Origin: Helicobacter sp.
GTDB lineage: Bacteria; Campylobacterota; Campylobacteria; Campylobacterales; Helicobacteraceae
Length of the DNA stretch: 64,000 bases
Direction: 5' to 3'
Assembly (NCBI RefSeq): GCF_014799995.1
Contig: NZ_JAAVGY010000009.1
Span: forward strand, 1 to 64,000
The translations under genes and the position numbers were made by a program. The notes beneath the pieces were generated by a model, which worked only from the letters and a program-made list of their open reading frames with translations, had not been told where the DNA came from and did no database searches. Below, one piece after another: positions 48,666 through 58,163 of this stretch (the first letter of the stretch is position 1; every line of letters begins with the position of its first letter).

Positions 48666-50787
48666 TTCACTTAAAAACTTTGGAATTGCATTAGGCTTGG
48701 CAGTTTTGCTAATGCCTCATCTTTCCTATGCGCGTCCTTCAGTGAAGCAATTTAATTCCAAACAAGAATCTATTTTTGAATTTTTAGCCGATGATATGGA
48801 ATATAGCCAATCCAAAGTGATTGGCAAAGGGCACATAGTTGTCATTAATTTGGATTATTTTGTAACCGCAAATGAAGCAACTTATGACACACAAAATGGT
48901 GAAATTCTATTGAGTGGCAATGTCAATGCTTATAAAGGCAACGCACTTTATCTCAAAGCGCAGAATGTAAAGATTAAAATGCAGCAGGATTATTCCTTTT
49001 TAGAACCTTTCTACCTGCAAGATTCTATGAGCGGTTTATGGGTAAGTGCTAAAAATGCGCAATATGACAAGAATGTCTATCAGACAGAAGAAACAACGAT
49101 TTCAACTTGTAGCGTGAATAATCCGATTTGGCAACTTAAAGCAAGCAAAAGTCAATACGATGTGAATCAAGAGTGGTTAAGCGTATGGAATCCTCGTCTT
49201 TGCATCTATGAAATGCCGGTGCTTTACTTTCCCTATCTTTCTTTTTCCTTAGGATATAAACGCAAGAGTGGCTTGCTTTATCCTGAAATTGGTAACTCAC
49301 AAGACGATGGATTTCTTTACTCCCAACCCATTTTTATTGCCCCACAAGATTGGTGGGATATGACGCTTGCTCCCCAAGTAAGGACAAAAAGAGGTGTGGG
49401 ATTCTACGATGAATTGAGAATGATAGACGACAAGGATCAAATCTTATGGGCAAATTTTGGTTATTTTGGGGATAAAAAGAGCTATCAAAAAACTTATGAT
49501 TTGGAAAACAGAGACCATTTTGGATTCCAACTCAAATATGAACGTAAAGATTTACTGACAAAATCACAAAACTACTTTTATGAAGATGGAATCCAAGTAG
49601 ATATTTCACAAATTACAGACATTGATTATTTTAGATTAACCGATGAAGACGCAGAAAGACAAGCGGATTTGCAAGGTAGTCTTTTGACTTCACGTTTGAA
49701 TTATTTCTTAAAAAGTGAGGCGGATTATGTGGGTCTTTATGGACGCTATTATTCGGACTTAGAAAAAACTAGCAATGCAACCACGTTCCAGACCTTGCCA
49801 GAGGTGCAATATCACCGACAAATTGATAATTTGTTTTTAGACAATTTATATTATAGTTTTGATTATAAAGCCAAAAACTTTACGCGTCCTATTGGTTTTC
49901 GTGCAATACAGCAAGAAGCAGAATTGCCTGTTATCTATACTCAAAGCATTTTGAATGATTTTGCTAATCTCTCTGCTGCTTCTATTTTCTATGGTACGCA
50001 AGTGAATTATAGCAATGTTCGGGAAGGACATTTAGAAAATGGACGCTATATGACACAGCATTATCAGTTAAAGGCAAATTCCGACTTAGTCAAGCAGTAT
50101 CAAGATTTTGGACACACAATTAGTCTTGAGGGCTTGTATATTTTGCCCGGTTTTGACAAAGAAGAAGGTGATTTTCAAGACTTATTCACATTGCCCGGCA
50201 GCAGACAAGAACTCCAATTAAATGGCTCGCAATATTTCTATGATTCTCATAATAGGCTTTTACTCTCTCATCGCGTCCGGCAGCCTTTTTATTTTGAGAA
50301 TACTCACAAAATAGGAGAATTAGAAAATGAAATCCAATATTTTTATAATTATGAATGGAGCTTTTTGAGCAGTATTTTTTATTCGCATCAAAAATCTAAA
50401 ATTGCTGAAGCTACACACCAAATAAAATATGATGGGGAGTATCTTAATGCCAATGTTGGACATTTTTTTCGCAGATCCTTTGCAGATATAGATTGGAGTC
50501 GCGGAAGATTTAATGAGGCGAATTATTTGATGGCAGGATTCAACAAAGAATTTGAATCCATTGACATTTTTGCAAGTGCAGGCTATGATTATAAGGAACA
50601 TTATTTCAAGACTTGGCAAATAGGCTTTGAAACCTCTATTCGTTGTTTTTCTTTTGGGCTGAAATATGTCAGTGAAATTTATCCAAGACTCACTACGCAT
50701 GGGGTGGAAGCACAAGATGATAAATATGTATTATTCACCATTAAATTTATTCCTCTCTTGAGTAGTGATATTAAAATGGGTAATTAG
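48658..50787 (+). CDS. lptD: LPS-assembly protein LptD
   Basis: Outer-membrane beta barrel that inserts LPS into the outer leaflet together with LptE. 709 aa: signal peptide (LGLAVLLMPHLSYA), a periplasmic jellyroll of OstA type (FEFLADDMEYSQSKVIGKGHIVV, NGEILLSGNVNAYKGNALYLKA) and a long barrel with many aromatic strand ends. The conserved NPRLCIYEMPVLYFPYLSF-like stretch precedes the barrel. It overlaps the RDD gene by 8 bp. Its length is typical of Campylobacterota LptD. Confidence 0.92.
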   Translation: MLDSLKNFGIALGLAVLLMPHLSYARPSVKQFNSKQESIFEFLADDMEYSQSKVIGKGHIVVINLDYFVTANEATYDTQNGEILLSGNVNAYKGNALYLKAQNVKIKMQQDYSFLEPFYLQDSMSGLWVSAKNAQYDKNVYQTEETTISTCSVNNPIWQLKASKSQYDVNQEWLSVWNPRLCIYEMPVLYFPYLSFSLGYKRKSGLLYPEIGNSQDDGFLYSQPIFIAPQDWWDMTLAPQVRTKRGVGFYDELRMIDDKDQILWANFGYFGDKKSYQKTYDLENRDHFGFQLKYERKDLLTKSQNYFYEDGIQVDISQITDIDYFRLTDEDAERQADLQGSLLTSRLNYFLKSEADYVGLYGRYYSDLEKTSNATTFQTLPEVQYHRQIDNLFLDNLYYSFDYKAKNFTRPIGFRAIQQEAELPVIYTQSILNDFANLSAASIFYGTQVNYSNVREGHLENGRYMTQHYQLKANSDLVKQYQDFGHTISLEGLYILPGFDKEEGDFQDLFTLPGSRQELQLNGSQYFYDSHNRLLLSHRVRQPFYFENTHKIGELENEIQYFYNYEWSFLSSIFYSHQKSKIAEATHQIKYDGEYLNANVGHFFRRSFADIDWSRGRFNEANYLMAGFNKEFESIDIFASAGYDYKEHYFKTWQIGFETSIRCFSFGLKYVSEIYPRLTTHGVEAQDDKYVLFTIKFIPLLSSDIKMGN

Positions 50788-50796
50788 GATATAGAA

Positions 50797-51522
50797 ATGA
50801 GTAATTTAAATAATGGAATCGCCAATGCGATTGGGGGTAACTTCGTAAGCAATACAATGCACTCTATGCGACGCAAAATTTTTTTTGAAAATCGTGAAGA
50901 TGCACTACAAAAATTACTGCACAATATGCCTTTAAATTTCTTTGAAAAGCAAGATTGTATTGTGGTTGGTATTTCTTTTGCCGGAGTTTTTTTTGCTCAT
51001 CGTTTAGCGCAGACGATTAAAGCACCTCTTGCCTTTCTCTTCACCTCTCCTATTCTAGCTCCTAATAACCCAGAATGCGAAATCGCAATGGCAACTGAAA
51101 CGCACGATGTTGTGATAAACGAACCTTTAGTACGGTCTTTTGGGATTAGTTTAGACTATATTTATGGTGAAGTGCAAAGACAATACGAGGACAAAATGTT
51201 GCCTCTGATTTATCAATACCGCAAAGGCAACCCGCTCATTTCCTTTAAAAACAAGCGCGTATTGCTTGTAGATGAGGGGATTGATAGCGGATTGACAGCA
51301 CTTGCCTCTATCAAATCTGCCATTACTTCGCAAGCCAAAACTGTGTATTTTGCTTGTCCTGTCGCGCCCATAGATGTAGCCGAAGTAATGGACGAAGCGA
51401 CAGATGGAATTTTTTGTCTTTATCGGTCTAAAAATTTTGTAGATATTGGATATTATTACAAGGATTATCCCGCCATAGAATCTTCGGTAATAGAAGAGAT
51501 TTTTGATAAGATACAACCATAA
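50797..51522 (+). CDS. Phosphoribosyltransferase-like protein
   Basis: 241-aa protein with a type I PRTase fold. CIVVGISFAGVFFAHRLAQ forms the PPi loop region, and KRVLLVDEGIDSGLTALASIK carries the PRPP-binding acidic pair. CPVAPIDVAEVMDEATD and the C-terminal hood follow. The substrate is not predictable, and a regulatory role without catalysis is possible. Located 9 bp after lptD and before pnp, the same place as an unassigned H. pylori gene. Confidence 0.75.
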   Translation: MSNLNNGIANAIGGNFVSNTMHSMRRKIFFENREDALQKLLHNMPLNFFEKQDCIVVGISFAGVFFAHRLAQTIKAPLAFLFTSPILAPNNPECEIAMATETHDVVINEPLVRSFGISLDYIYGEVQRQYEDKMLPLIYQYRKGNPLISFKNKRVLLVDEGIDSGLTALASIKSAITSQAKTVYFACPVAPIDVAEVMDEATDGIFCLYRSKNFVDIGYYYKDYPAIESSVIEEIFDKIQP

Positions 51523-51536
51523 TTCAAGGAGAGAGA

Positions 51537-53735
51537 ATGGGTGAAGCAAAGCTGATGTTTTTAGAAAAAGAAGAAAAATATATTTTTGATAAGTTTGCCA
51601 AAGCGGCAAATGGGAGTGTATATTACCAAAGTGGCAATAATGTTTTGCTCGCAACGATTGCGGTAGATTGTGATAGTATTGTAGAAGAGGATTTTTTACC
51701 TTTGACGGTGCAATACATTGAAAAAGCCTACGCCGCAGGAAAATTTCCCGGCGGCTATGTCAAAAGAGAAGCAAAGCCTAGCGATTTTGAAACTCTCACA
51801 GCAAGAATCATAGACCGCAGTTTGCGCCCCTTGTTTCCCAAAAATTACTGCTATCCCACACAGATTACCATTATGGTATTGAGTGCCGATAATGATTCAG
51901 ATTTGCAAGTCCTTGCTTTAAACGCCGCAAGTGCAGCCTTATATGTTTCAGAGATTCCGCTCACCTTTCCTGTTAATGGCGTGCGTATTGGCAGAATCGG
52001 AGAGGAATTTATCATCAACCCAAGTCCAAGCGCACAAGAGCAAAGCACATTAGATTTGTTTGTTAGCGGTGTCAATGAGGATTTGCTGATGATTGAGATG
52101 CGCACTTTTGGCGGGGTAAAAATCCAATCTTCAAGCAATCCCTTAAGCCTGATGACAACCTTAAAAGAGGAAGAAGCCACTTCCTTTAGCGCAAATGAGC
52201 TAGAGGAGAACCAACTAATAGAGGCTTTAGAGATTGCACGCAAGCAAATTTGCGCTAAAAGTCAGCTAATGCAAGAATCCTTTGCGCCTTTTGTCAAACC
52301 GCCTTTAGAATTAGAAGGGAGAAAAAGCTTTATCTGTGAGAGAATTGCGGCGTTTATTTGTCAAAAATATTTAGAACCTTTGCGCAATATCATTGAATTT
52401 TTGTCCAAAACAGAACGTCATAGTCGCCTCAAAGCTTTTGCCGAAGAGATTATGGAGGATTGGAAGTTACAAAACCCAAATGATATAGAATCCCTAGAAC
52501 AGCGCGTTCAAGAGACACTTAGCAAAGTCAAACGTATGCTGATTCGCCAAATGATACTAGACGAGGGCAAACGTGCAGATGGCAGAGGATTGAAAGAAAT
52601 TCGCCCCATTAGCATAGAGACAAATATTTTGCCCAAAGCCCATTCAAGCGCACTTTTTACGAGAGGACAAACGCAAGCACTCGTAGTTTGTACCTTAGGC
52701 GGCGATATGGACGCACAAAATTACGAGTTACTAACAGAAAAAACAACCTCCAAAGAACGTTTTATGGTGCATTATAATTTCCCTCCTTTTAGTGTTGGGG
52801 AAGCAAGCAGTATCGGTGCAACAAGCAGGAGGGAGTTAGGACACGGCAATCTTGCCAAACGCGCATTGGAATGCAGTTTGATTAATGGAGATTCCAAAAC
52901 AATTCGCTTGGTTTCTGAAATTTTAGAATCCAACGGCTCTTCTTCTATGGCAACCGTATGTGGCGGCTCTTTGGCATTGGCTGCTGCGGATATTGAATGC
53001 ACTTCTTTGATTGCAGGGGTGGCAATGGGGCTTGTGTGCGAGGGAGAGAAATATGCGATTTTAACAGACATTATGGGCTTAGAAGACCACGATGGCGATA
53101 TGGATTTTAAGGTTGCGGGAAGCACAGAGGGAATCACTGCATTACAAATGGACATTAAGCTAGGCGGATTAAACACGGAAATCTTAAAAAACGCACTTTT
53201 GCAGGCAAAAGAAGCGCGTTTGCAGATTCTAAAATTAATGGAAGGAGCCAAAAGCAAGATTATTTTAAATACAGAATCCTTACCTAGCTCCCAAGTGTTT
53301 GCAATCCACCCTAGCAAAATTGTAGAAGTCATCGGGCAAGCGGGCAAAACCATTAAAGAAATCATAGAAAAATTTGAAGTTGTGATTGATTTGAATCGCG
53401 ACAATGGAGAAGTCAAAGTCAGCGGTGGAAATAAGCAAAAAGTAGATGCAGCCAAAGAACATATTATCAATATTGCAAACGCTAAAGAAAACAAACCAAA
53501 TATTTACGAGCTTTATCAAGTGGGAGATATTTACACAGGCAAAGTAAAAAAAGTCGTGGAGTTTGGTGCGTTTGTAGAATTACCCCATAATTATGATGGA
53601 TTATTGCATGTTTCTAAGGTTACCAATAATAGAAACGAACGCATTAGTGATTATCTCAAAGAAGGCGATGAGGTGCGTGTAGAAGTGCTTTCGCTCAATA
53701 AAAATAAAGTAGAATTAGGGCTTGTGGAATCTTAA
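51537..53735 (+). CDS. pnp: Polyribonucleotide nucleotidyltransferase (PNPase)
   Basis: Phosphorolytic 3'-5' exoribonuclease that degrades mRNA and small RNAs. 732 aa with the two RNase PH domains (GKFPGGYVKREAKPSDFETL; GQTQALVVCTLGGDMDAQNY and the active-site HDGDMDFKVAGSTEGITALQMDIK-like stretch here EDHDGDMDF). A KH domain (VIGQAGKTIKEIIEKFEVVIDLN) and an S1 domain (YTGKVKKVVEFGAFVEL) close it. AAGGAG precedes the ATG. It lies in the lptD operon. Confidence 0.97.
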   Translation: MGEAKLMFLEKEEKYIFDKFAKAANGSVYYQSGNNVLLATIAVDCDSIVEEDFLPLTVQYIEKAYAAGKFPGGYVKREAKPSDFETLTARIIDRSLRPLFPKNYCYPTQITIMVLSADNDSDLQVLALNAASAALYVSEIPLTFPVNGVRIGRIGEEFIINPSPSAQEQSTLDLFVSGVNEDLLMIEMRTFGGVKIQSSSNPLSLMTTLKEEEATSFSANELEENQLIEALEIARKQICAKSQLMQESFAPFVKPPLELEGRKSFICERIAAFICQKYLEPLRNIIEFLSKTERHSRLKAFAEEIMEDWKLQNPNDIESLEQRVQETLSKVKRMLIRQMILDEGKRADGRGLKEIRPISIETNILPKAHSSALFTRGQTQALVVCTLGGDMDAQNYELLTEKTTSKERFMVHYNFPPFSVGEASSIGATSRRELGHGNLAKRALECSLINGDSKTIRLVSEILESNGSSSMATVCGGSLALAAADIECTSLIAGVAMGLVCEGEKYAILTDIMGLEDHDGDMDFKVAGSTEGITALQMDIKLGGLNTEILKNALLQAKEARLQILKLMEGAKSKIILNTESLPSSQVFAIHPSKIVEVIGQAGKTIKEIIEKFEVVIDLNRDNGEVKVSGGNKQKVDAAKEHIINIANAKENKPNIYELYQVGDIYTGKVKKVVEFGAFVELPHNYDGLLHVSKVTNNRNERISDYLKEGDEVRVEVLSLNKNKVELGLVES

Positions 53736-53834
53736 ATTAAACGAAATTTTAGCTAAACGCGTTTATAATTTTGCCTCACAAAGCAATGAGTAGGGGACAG
53801 ATCCGAAAGGGCTTTGAAATTTCAAGGAGAGAAA

Positions 53835-54140
53835 ATGAAAAAATTACTTCTAGTGTTTTTTGCATTAGCAAGCGTAGCATTTGCTGCTGAAGGTAGTGAA
53901 ATGTTATTGTCTTATTCTGCGATTGCAGCAGGCGTAGGTTTGGGTATTGCCGCACTTGGTGGTGCAATTGGTATGGGTAGCACAGCAGCTGCTACAATTT
54001 CTGGTATGGCTAGAAATCCCGGTGTTGGCGGTAAATTAATGACAACAATGTTTATCGCATTGGCGATGATTGAAGCACAAGTTATTTATACTCTCGTTGT
54101 TGCTTTGATTCTACTTTATTCAAACCCATTCTTAGATTAA
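53835..54140 (+). CDS. atpE: ATP synthase subunit c
   Basis: Membrane rotor subunit of F1Fo ATP synthase. The start ATG 53835 (MKKLLLVFF) follows AAGGAG; the frame opens 7 codons earlier. 101 aa: the N-terminal hydrophobic stretch LLVFFALASVAFA looks like a signal-type leader, as in other Campylobacterota c subunits. Two helices follow with the polar loop ARNPGVGGK and the ion-binding Glu in AMIEAQVIYTL. It stands apart from other atp genes, as usual in this group. Confidence 0.95.
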   Translation: MKKLLLVFFALASVAFAAEGSEMLLSYSAIAAGVGLGIAALGGAIGMGSTAAATISGMARNPGVGGKLMTTMFIALAMIEAQVIYTLVVALILLYSNPFLD

Positions 54141-54151
54141 TTCATACTTTT

Positions 54152-54174
54152 ACCTTAGGGGCTTCCCCTAAGGT
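54152..54174 (+). terminator. Hairpin after atpE
   Basis: ACCTTAGGGG, loop CTT, CCCCTAAGGT: a perfect 10-bp stem between atpE and tRNA-Leu. No U run follows, because the tRNA begins 2 bp later, so it may rather be an RNA end protected by a stem or a processing signal. Confidence 0.6.
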
Positions 54175-54176
54175 GT

Positions 54177-54260
54177 GCGCTGGTGGTGGAATGGTAGACA
54201 CACCATCTTGAGGGGGTGGCGGGGCGACCCGTGCGAGTTCAAGTCTCGCTCAGCGCACCA
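54177..54260 (+). tRNA. tRNA-Leu (GAG)
   Basis: Class II tRNA of 84 nt: acceptor GCGCTGG/TCAGCGC, anticodon loop TTGAGGG with anticodon GAG, a variable arm (GGCGGGGCGACCC region), T arm GAGTTCAAGTCTC and encoded CCA. Confidence 0.93.
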
Positions 54261-54372
54261 TTTACGAATCTTTTCTTTATTTCTTATCCCATTCCCATTG
54301 ATTTATGCTAAAATTTTAACCATTAATAAAACCAAACATTGGGATAATTCAATTCCACATAAAAGAGAAACA

Positions 54373-55629
54373 ATGTATCTACAAGAGCAATTACGAAGAA
54401 CAAAAGCAAGTAAAGGTGTTTTGGCTACTTTGCCTCATAATGTGCGCGTGGGTGTTTTGCGCGATTGTGCAGAGTTGTTGTTGGAATCCCAAAGTGCGAT
54501 TCTAAAAGCCAATCAAGAGGATTTAAATGCAGCAAAAGATTTTAATCTAAGCAGTGCAATGATGGAACGTTTGGAATTAAATCCCAAAAAAATTATGGGT
54601 ATGGCAGAATCCTTACATCAAATTGCAGATTTTCCCGACCCACTCAATAAAATTATGGGTGGATTTACAAACCATTGTGGCTTGAGAATTGAAAAGGTAA
54701 GCGTGCCTTTAGGAGTAATTGCCACAATCTACGAATCGCGTCCTAATGTAACGAGCGATGTCGCCGCTTTGTGCTTTAAGAGTGGCAACGCCTGTGTATT
54801 AAAAGGCGGAAAAGAGGCGCAAAGAAGCAACGAAGCCATTATGCAAGTCTTTCATCAAACCTTGAAAAAATACAATTTGCCTTTGGATTGTATGGTTTTG
54901 CTTCCCTTTATGCAAGATAGGGAGGAGTTAAAAGAGCTTTTAGGCGCAAAGGATTCCATTGATTTGGTGATTCCGCGCGGAGGCGAGGGTTTGATTCGCT
55001 TTGTAACAGAATATGCAAAAGTGCCCGTGATTAAGCACGATAAGGGTGTTTGTCATATTTTTGCGCACCATACTTGCAAGATTCCAGAATCCATTGCAGT
55101 AATTGTCAATGCTAAGACTTCGCGCCCAAGCACTTGTAACGCGTGTGAGACTCTACTGATAGATGATGTGTTTGCAAAAGAGTTTTTGCCCCAAGCCGCG
55201 CAAGCCTTGAAACAAAAGGGAACGATTCTAAAAGGCGATAGAGAATCTTGTGCGATTCTAAAGTCTTGCGGAATCGTATGTGAGGAAATTCTATTAGAGG
55301 ATTACCATAGAGAATATGGGGAGAATATTTTAAATCTACGCATTGTTAAGGGGCTTGAGGAAGCATTAGAGCATATTGAAGAGTTTGGTAGTGGGCATAG
55401 CGAAGCGATTTTGAGTGAGGATTATGGTACGATAGAACATTTCTTAAATGCAGTAGATTCTGCGTGTGTGTATGCGAATGCTTCTACTCGTTTTAGCGAT
55501 GGGGGAGAATTTGGTTATGGGGCAGAGGTTGGAATCTCTACAACAAAAATCCACGCACGCGGTCCAATGGGCGTAGAATCCCTAACGATTTATAAATACA
55601 AAGTTTATGGCAATGGACAAGTGCGTTAG
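54373..55629 (+). CDS. proA: Gamma-glutamyl phosphate reductase
   Basis: NADPH-dependent reduction of gamma-glutamyl phosphate in proline synthesis. The start ATG 54373 (MYLQEQLRRTKAS) is chosen; the open frame before it runs through the tRNA-Leu gene and is not coding. 418 aa: VPLGVIATIYESRPNVTSDVAALC, LKGGKEAQRSNEA, the active-site cysteine in NAKTSRPSTCNACETLL, and RFSDGGEFGYGAEVGISTTKIHARGPMGVESLT. GAGA-type weak ribosome site. The partner proB is not in this window. Confidence 0.95.
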   Translation: MYLQEQLRRTKASKGVLATLPHNVRVGVLRDCAELLLESQSAILKANQEDLNAAKDFNLSSAMMERLELNPKKIMGMAESLHQIADFPDPLNKIMGGFTNHCGLRIEKVSVPLGVIATIYESRPNVTSDVAALCFKSGNACVLKGGKEAQRSNEAIMQVFHQTLKKYNLPLDCMVLLPFMQDREELKELLGAKDSIDLVIPRGGEGLIRFVTEYAKVPVIKHDKGVCHIFAHHTCKIPESIAVIVNAKTSRPSTCNACETLLIDDVFAKEFLPQAAQALKQKGTILKGDRESCAILKSCGIVCEEILLEDYHREYGENILNLRIVKGLEEALEHIEEFGSGHSEAILSEDYGTIEHFLNAVDSACVYANASTRFSDGGEFGYGAEVGISTTKIHARGPMGVESLTIYKYKVYGNGQVR

Positions 55630-55670
55630 GGATTCAAGTTTTTATCTCTATGCTAGATGAGACTTCGCAA

Positions 55671-55890
55671 ATGAAAAAGGCTTTGGGTTTAATTTTGCTT
55701 TTTGTCTTGGCAAATGCACAATCTCAAGAAAGAATTAATAGCAAAAGAATCCCAAAAACGTTCTTAAAGCATTAGAGTAGCTTTCACTTTTATGAAATCT
55801 TAGTCAAAAGCGACAAAATCAAATACCCGAGCTTTCAAATTGATAGCAGACGATTAGTCGGCAAAACAGAAACTTAATCAAAGCAGACGC
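55671..55890 (+). pseudogene. Decayed gene for a small secreted protein
   Basis: A frame beginning ATG AAA AAG encodes a signal peptide (KKALGLILLFVLANAQSQ) and a short mature part. It meets an in-frame TAG at 55773, then continues coding-like (FHFYEILVKSDKIKYPSFQI) to a second stop near 55876. The TAG probably inactivated the gene. No family is recognised. The stretch 55890-56020 shows no gene. Confidence 0.45.
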
Positions 55891-56020
55891 TAGCAGTGTG
55901 TAGGATTGGATAATCTTTTGATTGGAAAGAGCATCAATCATACCTACATTTTTGCTTGAGCCCCTAGCAAGCTAAGAGCTTAAGCGTATCAGCAGAATCT
56001 GATTTGTCTACATACGAATC

Positions 56021-57619
56021 CTACGCCTCCCTTTCAAATTTCGTTGCTCTTAACTTGTCTTTCTCCTCTAATTCTGCAAACTTAATCATATCTTCTACGT
56101 TTCGGACTTTGTATAAACTTGAAGCTACTAGTGTAGAGCCATTCTCTTTTGTTAGGACAAATGTGGTTTTGCCATTTTTAAGCATTTCTTTTTGGATAAA
56201 TTGTATGCCCAAATCCGCCAAAGACACGATTCCATTATTCGTTTGCATTCCTATTTGTGCAAAATCAAGTTTGTTAAGCGCATCATCATTGAGGCTCTCG
56301 CTCATTATGCTTGCTTTTTCACCTTTGCTTGTTATATTAAATTCTCCATCGCTTGTGAATAAATCCTCAAGGCTAATGTCTATTGTTCTTCCCGAATCAA
56401 ATTTAAGTGTGAGCATTCCATTATCATTTAATTTCATTGCCACCACAGAATCCACATCTTTAAGCGCATTTGCATATTTGGTTGCAGTGCTAGGATTGTT
56501 TAACCCATTGTAAAATTCTTTAAACTTTTCCTCACTGAATTTCATTCCAGTGATGACTTGAAATTCACGCTCAATGGCAAGTTTTTCGCCATAATCCTTG
56601 CTATTGTAATAATTCTCATACATAGCTGAGAATCGCTCTTTTTTGTCCATTACATAGCCTTTGCTAAAATCCCCATTGCGCCCATCATAGACATTAAATC
56701 GTAATAGCTCTAAATTCTCTACTCCATTGATTCCGACTTTTTTATAGGCAAGGTTTAAGGATTTTACAAGGTCGCCATAGACTAATTGTTCTATTCCACT
56801 CTCATCTTTGTAAGTTTTCCTAAAGTCTATCCAACCACTCTCATCTGCATTGTCTTTAAACATTGTTTTGAAGTTGTGCTTTTGCTCCTCATTAAGTTGC
56901 TTGTAGCTTAATTCAGGACGGAAGAGAGAAGTGCCACTGACTTGGTCTCCTTTAACATCTTTTTGCGTATTGACAAACTTGGTTAAATCCAAAGAATTAT
57001 ACACATCAGTAAATTTTAAAATAACTTCTTCGCCATTAGAGTTATAGCCTCTAAGCTTTAGTTTATCAAAAAACTCATCGTCAGAGTTTAGGATTCCGTC
57101 TTGATTAATATCTAAATTAATCAATTGTCCGACATAGTCTAATGTCCCTACTCCATATTGGTCATTATCATCGTCTAAGTCTAAAAAGACTTCCATTTGC
57201 CCCACAGGAGTATTCAGGTATTTATCAGCTCCTTTAGCATTGAGATAACTAGGCATTACCCCATTATTGTCAAAAAGCTTCCTATCCGCAGAGTATGCAG
57301 CATATCCAGAAAAGTTGTATTTCATTTGCCCAGTTTTTGGGTCGTGTGTAACGCTAGTAGAATAAAAATTTTCGGTAAAATAATTTGCCTTGTTGGCATT
57401 CAAACCATAACCAGAATTTAAACCTAAAATACTATCCACACGCACTCTAACTTGTCCTGCTTTGGCTTCGCGTTCTGCCTTTGCCTGTGCTTCTGCACTT
57501 TGTTGCCTTAGCTCATCAGTTATTTTGACTAAGCCATTATTACCTTTGATTTGACTATTCAAATCACCTAAATCGCGCATATTTACGCTTGTCATATCTA
57601 TTCTATTCATCACAGCCAT
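56021..57619 (-). CDS. EF-hand-containing protein, candidate flagellum-coregulated factor
   Basis: Start ATG 57619 (MAVMNRIDMTSV) follows AAGGAG; 532 aa, no signal peptide or membrane helix. An Asp-rich segment (FLDLDDDNDQYGVGTLDY, LDINQDGILNSDDEFFDKL) has the EF-hand calcium-binding pattern DxNxDGxxxxxD. The C-terminal half is helical with IDISLEDLFTSDGEF and NGKTTFVLTKENGSTLV. No family is recognised. It follows a small secreted protein gene, and a sigma28-like promoter stands upstream of the pair, so co-expression with flagella and type III-type export are possible. Confidence 0.6.
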   Translation of the reverse strand: MAVMNRIDMTSVNMRDLGDLNSQIKGNNGLVKITDELRQQSAEAQAKAEREAKAGQVRVRVDSILGLNSGYGLNANKANYFTENFYSTSVTHDPKTGQMKYNFSGYAAYSADRKLFDNNGVMPSYLNAKGADKYLNTPVGQMEVFLDLDDDNDQYGVGTLDYVGQLINLDINQDGILNSDDEFFDKLKLRGYNSNGEEVILKFTDVYNSLDLTKFVNTQKDVKGDQVSGTSLFRPELSYKQLNEEQKHNFKTMFKDNADESGWIDFRKTYKDESGIEQLVYGDLVKSLNLAYKKVGINGVENLELLRFNVYDGRNGDFSKGYVMDKKERFSAMYENYYNSKDYGEKLAIEREFQVITGMKFSEEKFKEFYNGLNNPSTATKYANALKDVDSVVAMKLNDNGMLTLKFDSGRTIDISLEDLFTSDGEFNITSKGEKASIMSESLNDDALNKLDFAQIGMQTNNGIVSLADLGIQFIQKEMLKNGKTTFVLTKENGSTLVASSLYKVRNVEDMIKFAELEEKDKLRATKFEREA

Positions 57620-57648
57620 AGTTTGCTCCTTGTCTATTAACTCGCCAA

Positions 57649-57873
57649 TCAATAGGGATAAATTCCACCTCTTGCACTCTTGGCAATCTTTGCTCGTTCG
57701 TTCTGCGAAATCTTAATCGCAGATTTACTTTCCTTTGGGAAATTCTGTAACATTTCCTTTGCTTCTTTGCCACTTAGGGCTTCACTTAATTGCACTTTTG
57801 GTTGTGTTTGCGCAAAGAGCAAAGCACTTAACATACTAGAGAATGCTAGACAAACTAACGATTTCTTAAGCAC
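57649..57873 (-). CDS. Small secreted protein, 74 aa
   Basis: A GTG start at 57873 with GGAGGAGGG upstream, and a clear signal peptide (KKSLVCLAFSSMLSALLFA, cleavage after FAQ or FA). The mature part is a 52-residue, Lys-rich peptide (EALSGKEAKEMLQNFPKESK, ARGGIYPY end). It precedes the EF-hand protein gene by 29 bp, so both are likely one transcript. Function unknown. Confidence 0.6.
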   Translation of the reverse strand: MLKKSLVCLAFSSMLSALLFAQTQPKVQLSEALSGKEAKEMLQNFPKESKSAIKISQNERAKIAKSARGGIYPY

Positions 57874-57899
57874 TTAACCCTCCTCCATTTAAGATACTA

Positions 57900-57940
57900 T
57901 TTATTATATCGGTTTTTTGGGGAAAAAGTTAAGAGAAAGT
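57900..57940 (-). promoter_or_regulatory. Possible sigma28 (FliA) promoter
   Basis: On the minus strand TTAAC, about 16 nt, CCGATATAAT stands 25-50 bp before the GTG of the small secreted gene. CCGATA at the -10 position is the FliA hallmark; the overlapping TATAAT would also serve sigma70. The assignment is tentative. Confidence 0.4.
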
Positions 57941-58002
57941 TATCTTGGAATTTAAGGTGAAGCAAGTTGTCATCTTGTGAGATAAAACTAAATGAAAAAC
58001 AT

Positions 58003-58077
58003 TGGCGACCCTTGGAAGATTTGAACTTCCGTATATGCCGTGAAAGAGCATTATCCTTGGCCACTAGATGAAAGGGT
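58003..58077 (-). tRNA. tRNA-Glu (TTC)
   Basis: Cloverleaf on the minus strand with anticodon loop CTTTCAC (TTC), acceptor GACCCTT/AAGGGTC, T arm GAAGTTCAAATCTTC and encoded CCA (58003-58005). Confidence 0.93.
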
Positions 58078-58163
58078 CGTGCGAATTTTAACATATTTCT
58101 TGCGACTTGTATAAAGTTTGTATGCTAAAATTTCGTTTATCTAAAACTCCAAAAAGAGAGAAA

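Noticed and set aside
52772..53494. 240-aa minus-strand ORF within pnp
   Set aside because: Opposite a fully conserved PNPase; no start signal.
54175..54372. 66-codon extension at the proA N-terminus
   Set aside because: The extension reads through the tRNA-Leu gene; ATG 54373 matches the family start.
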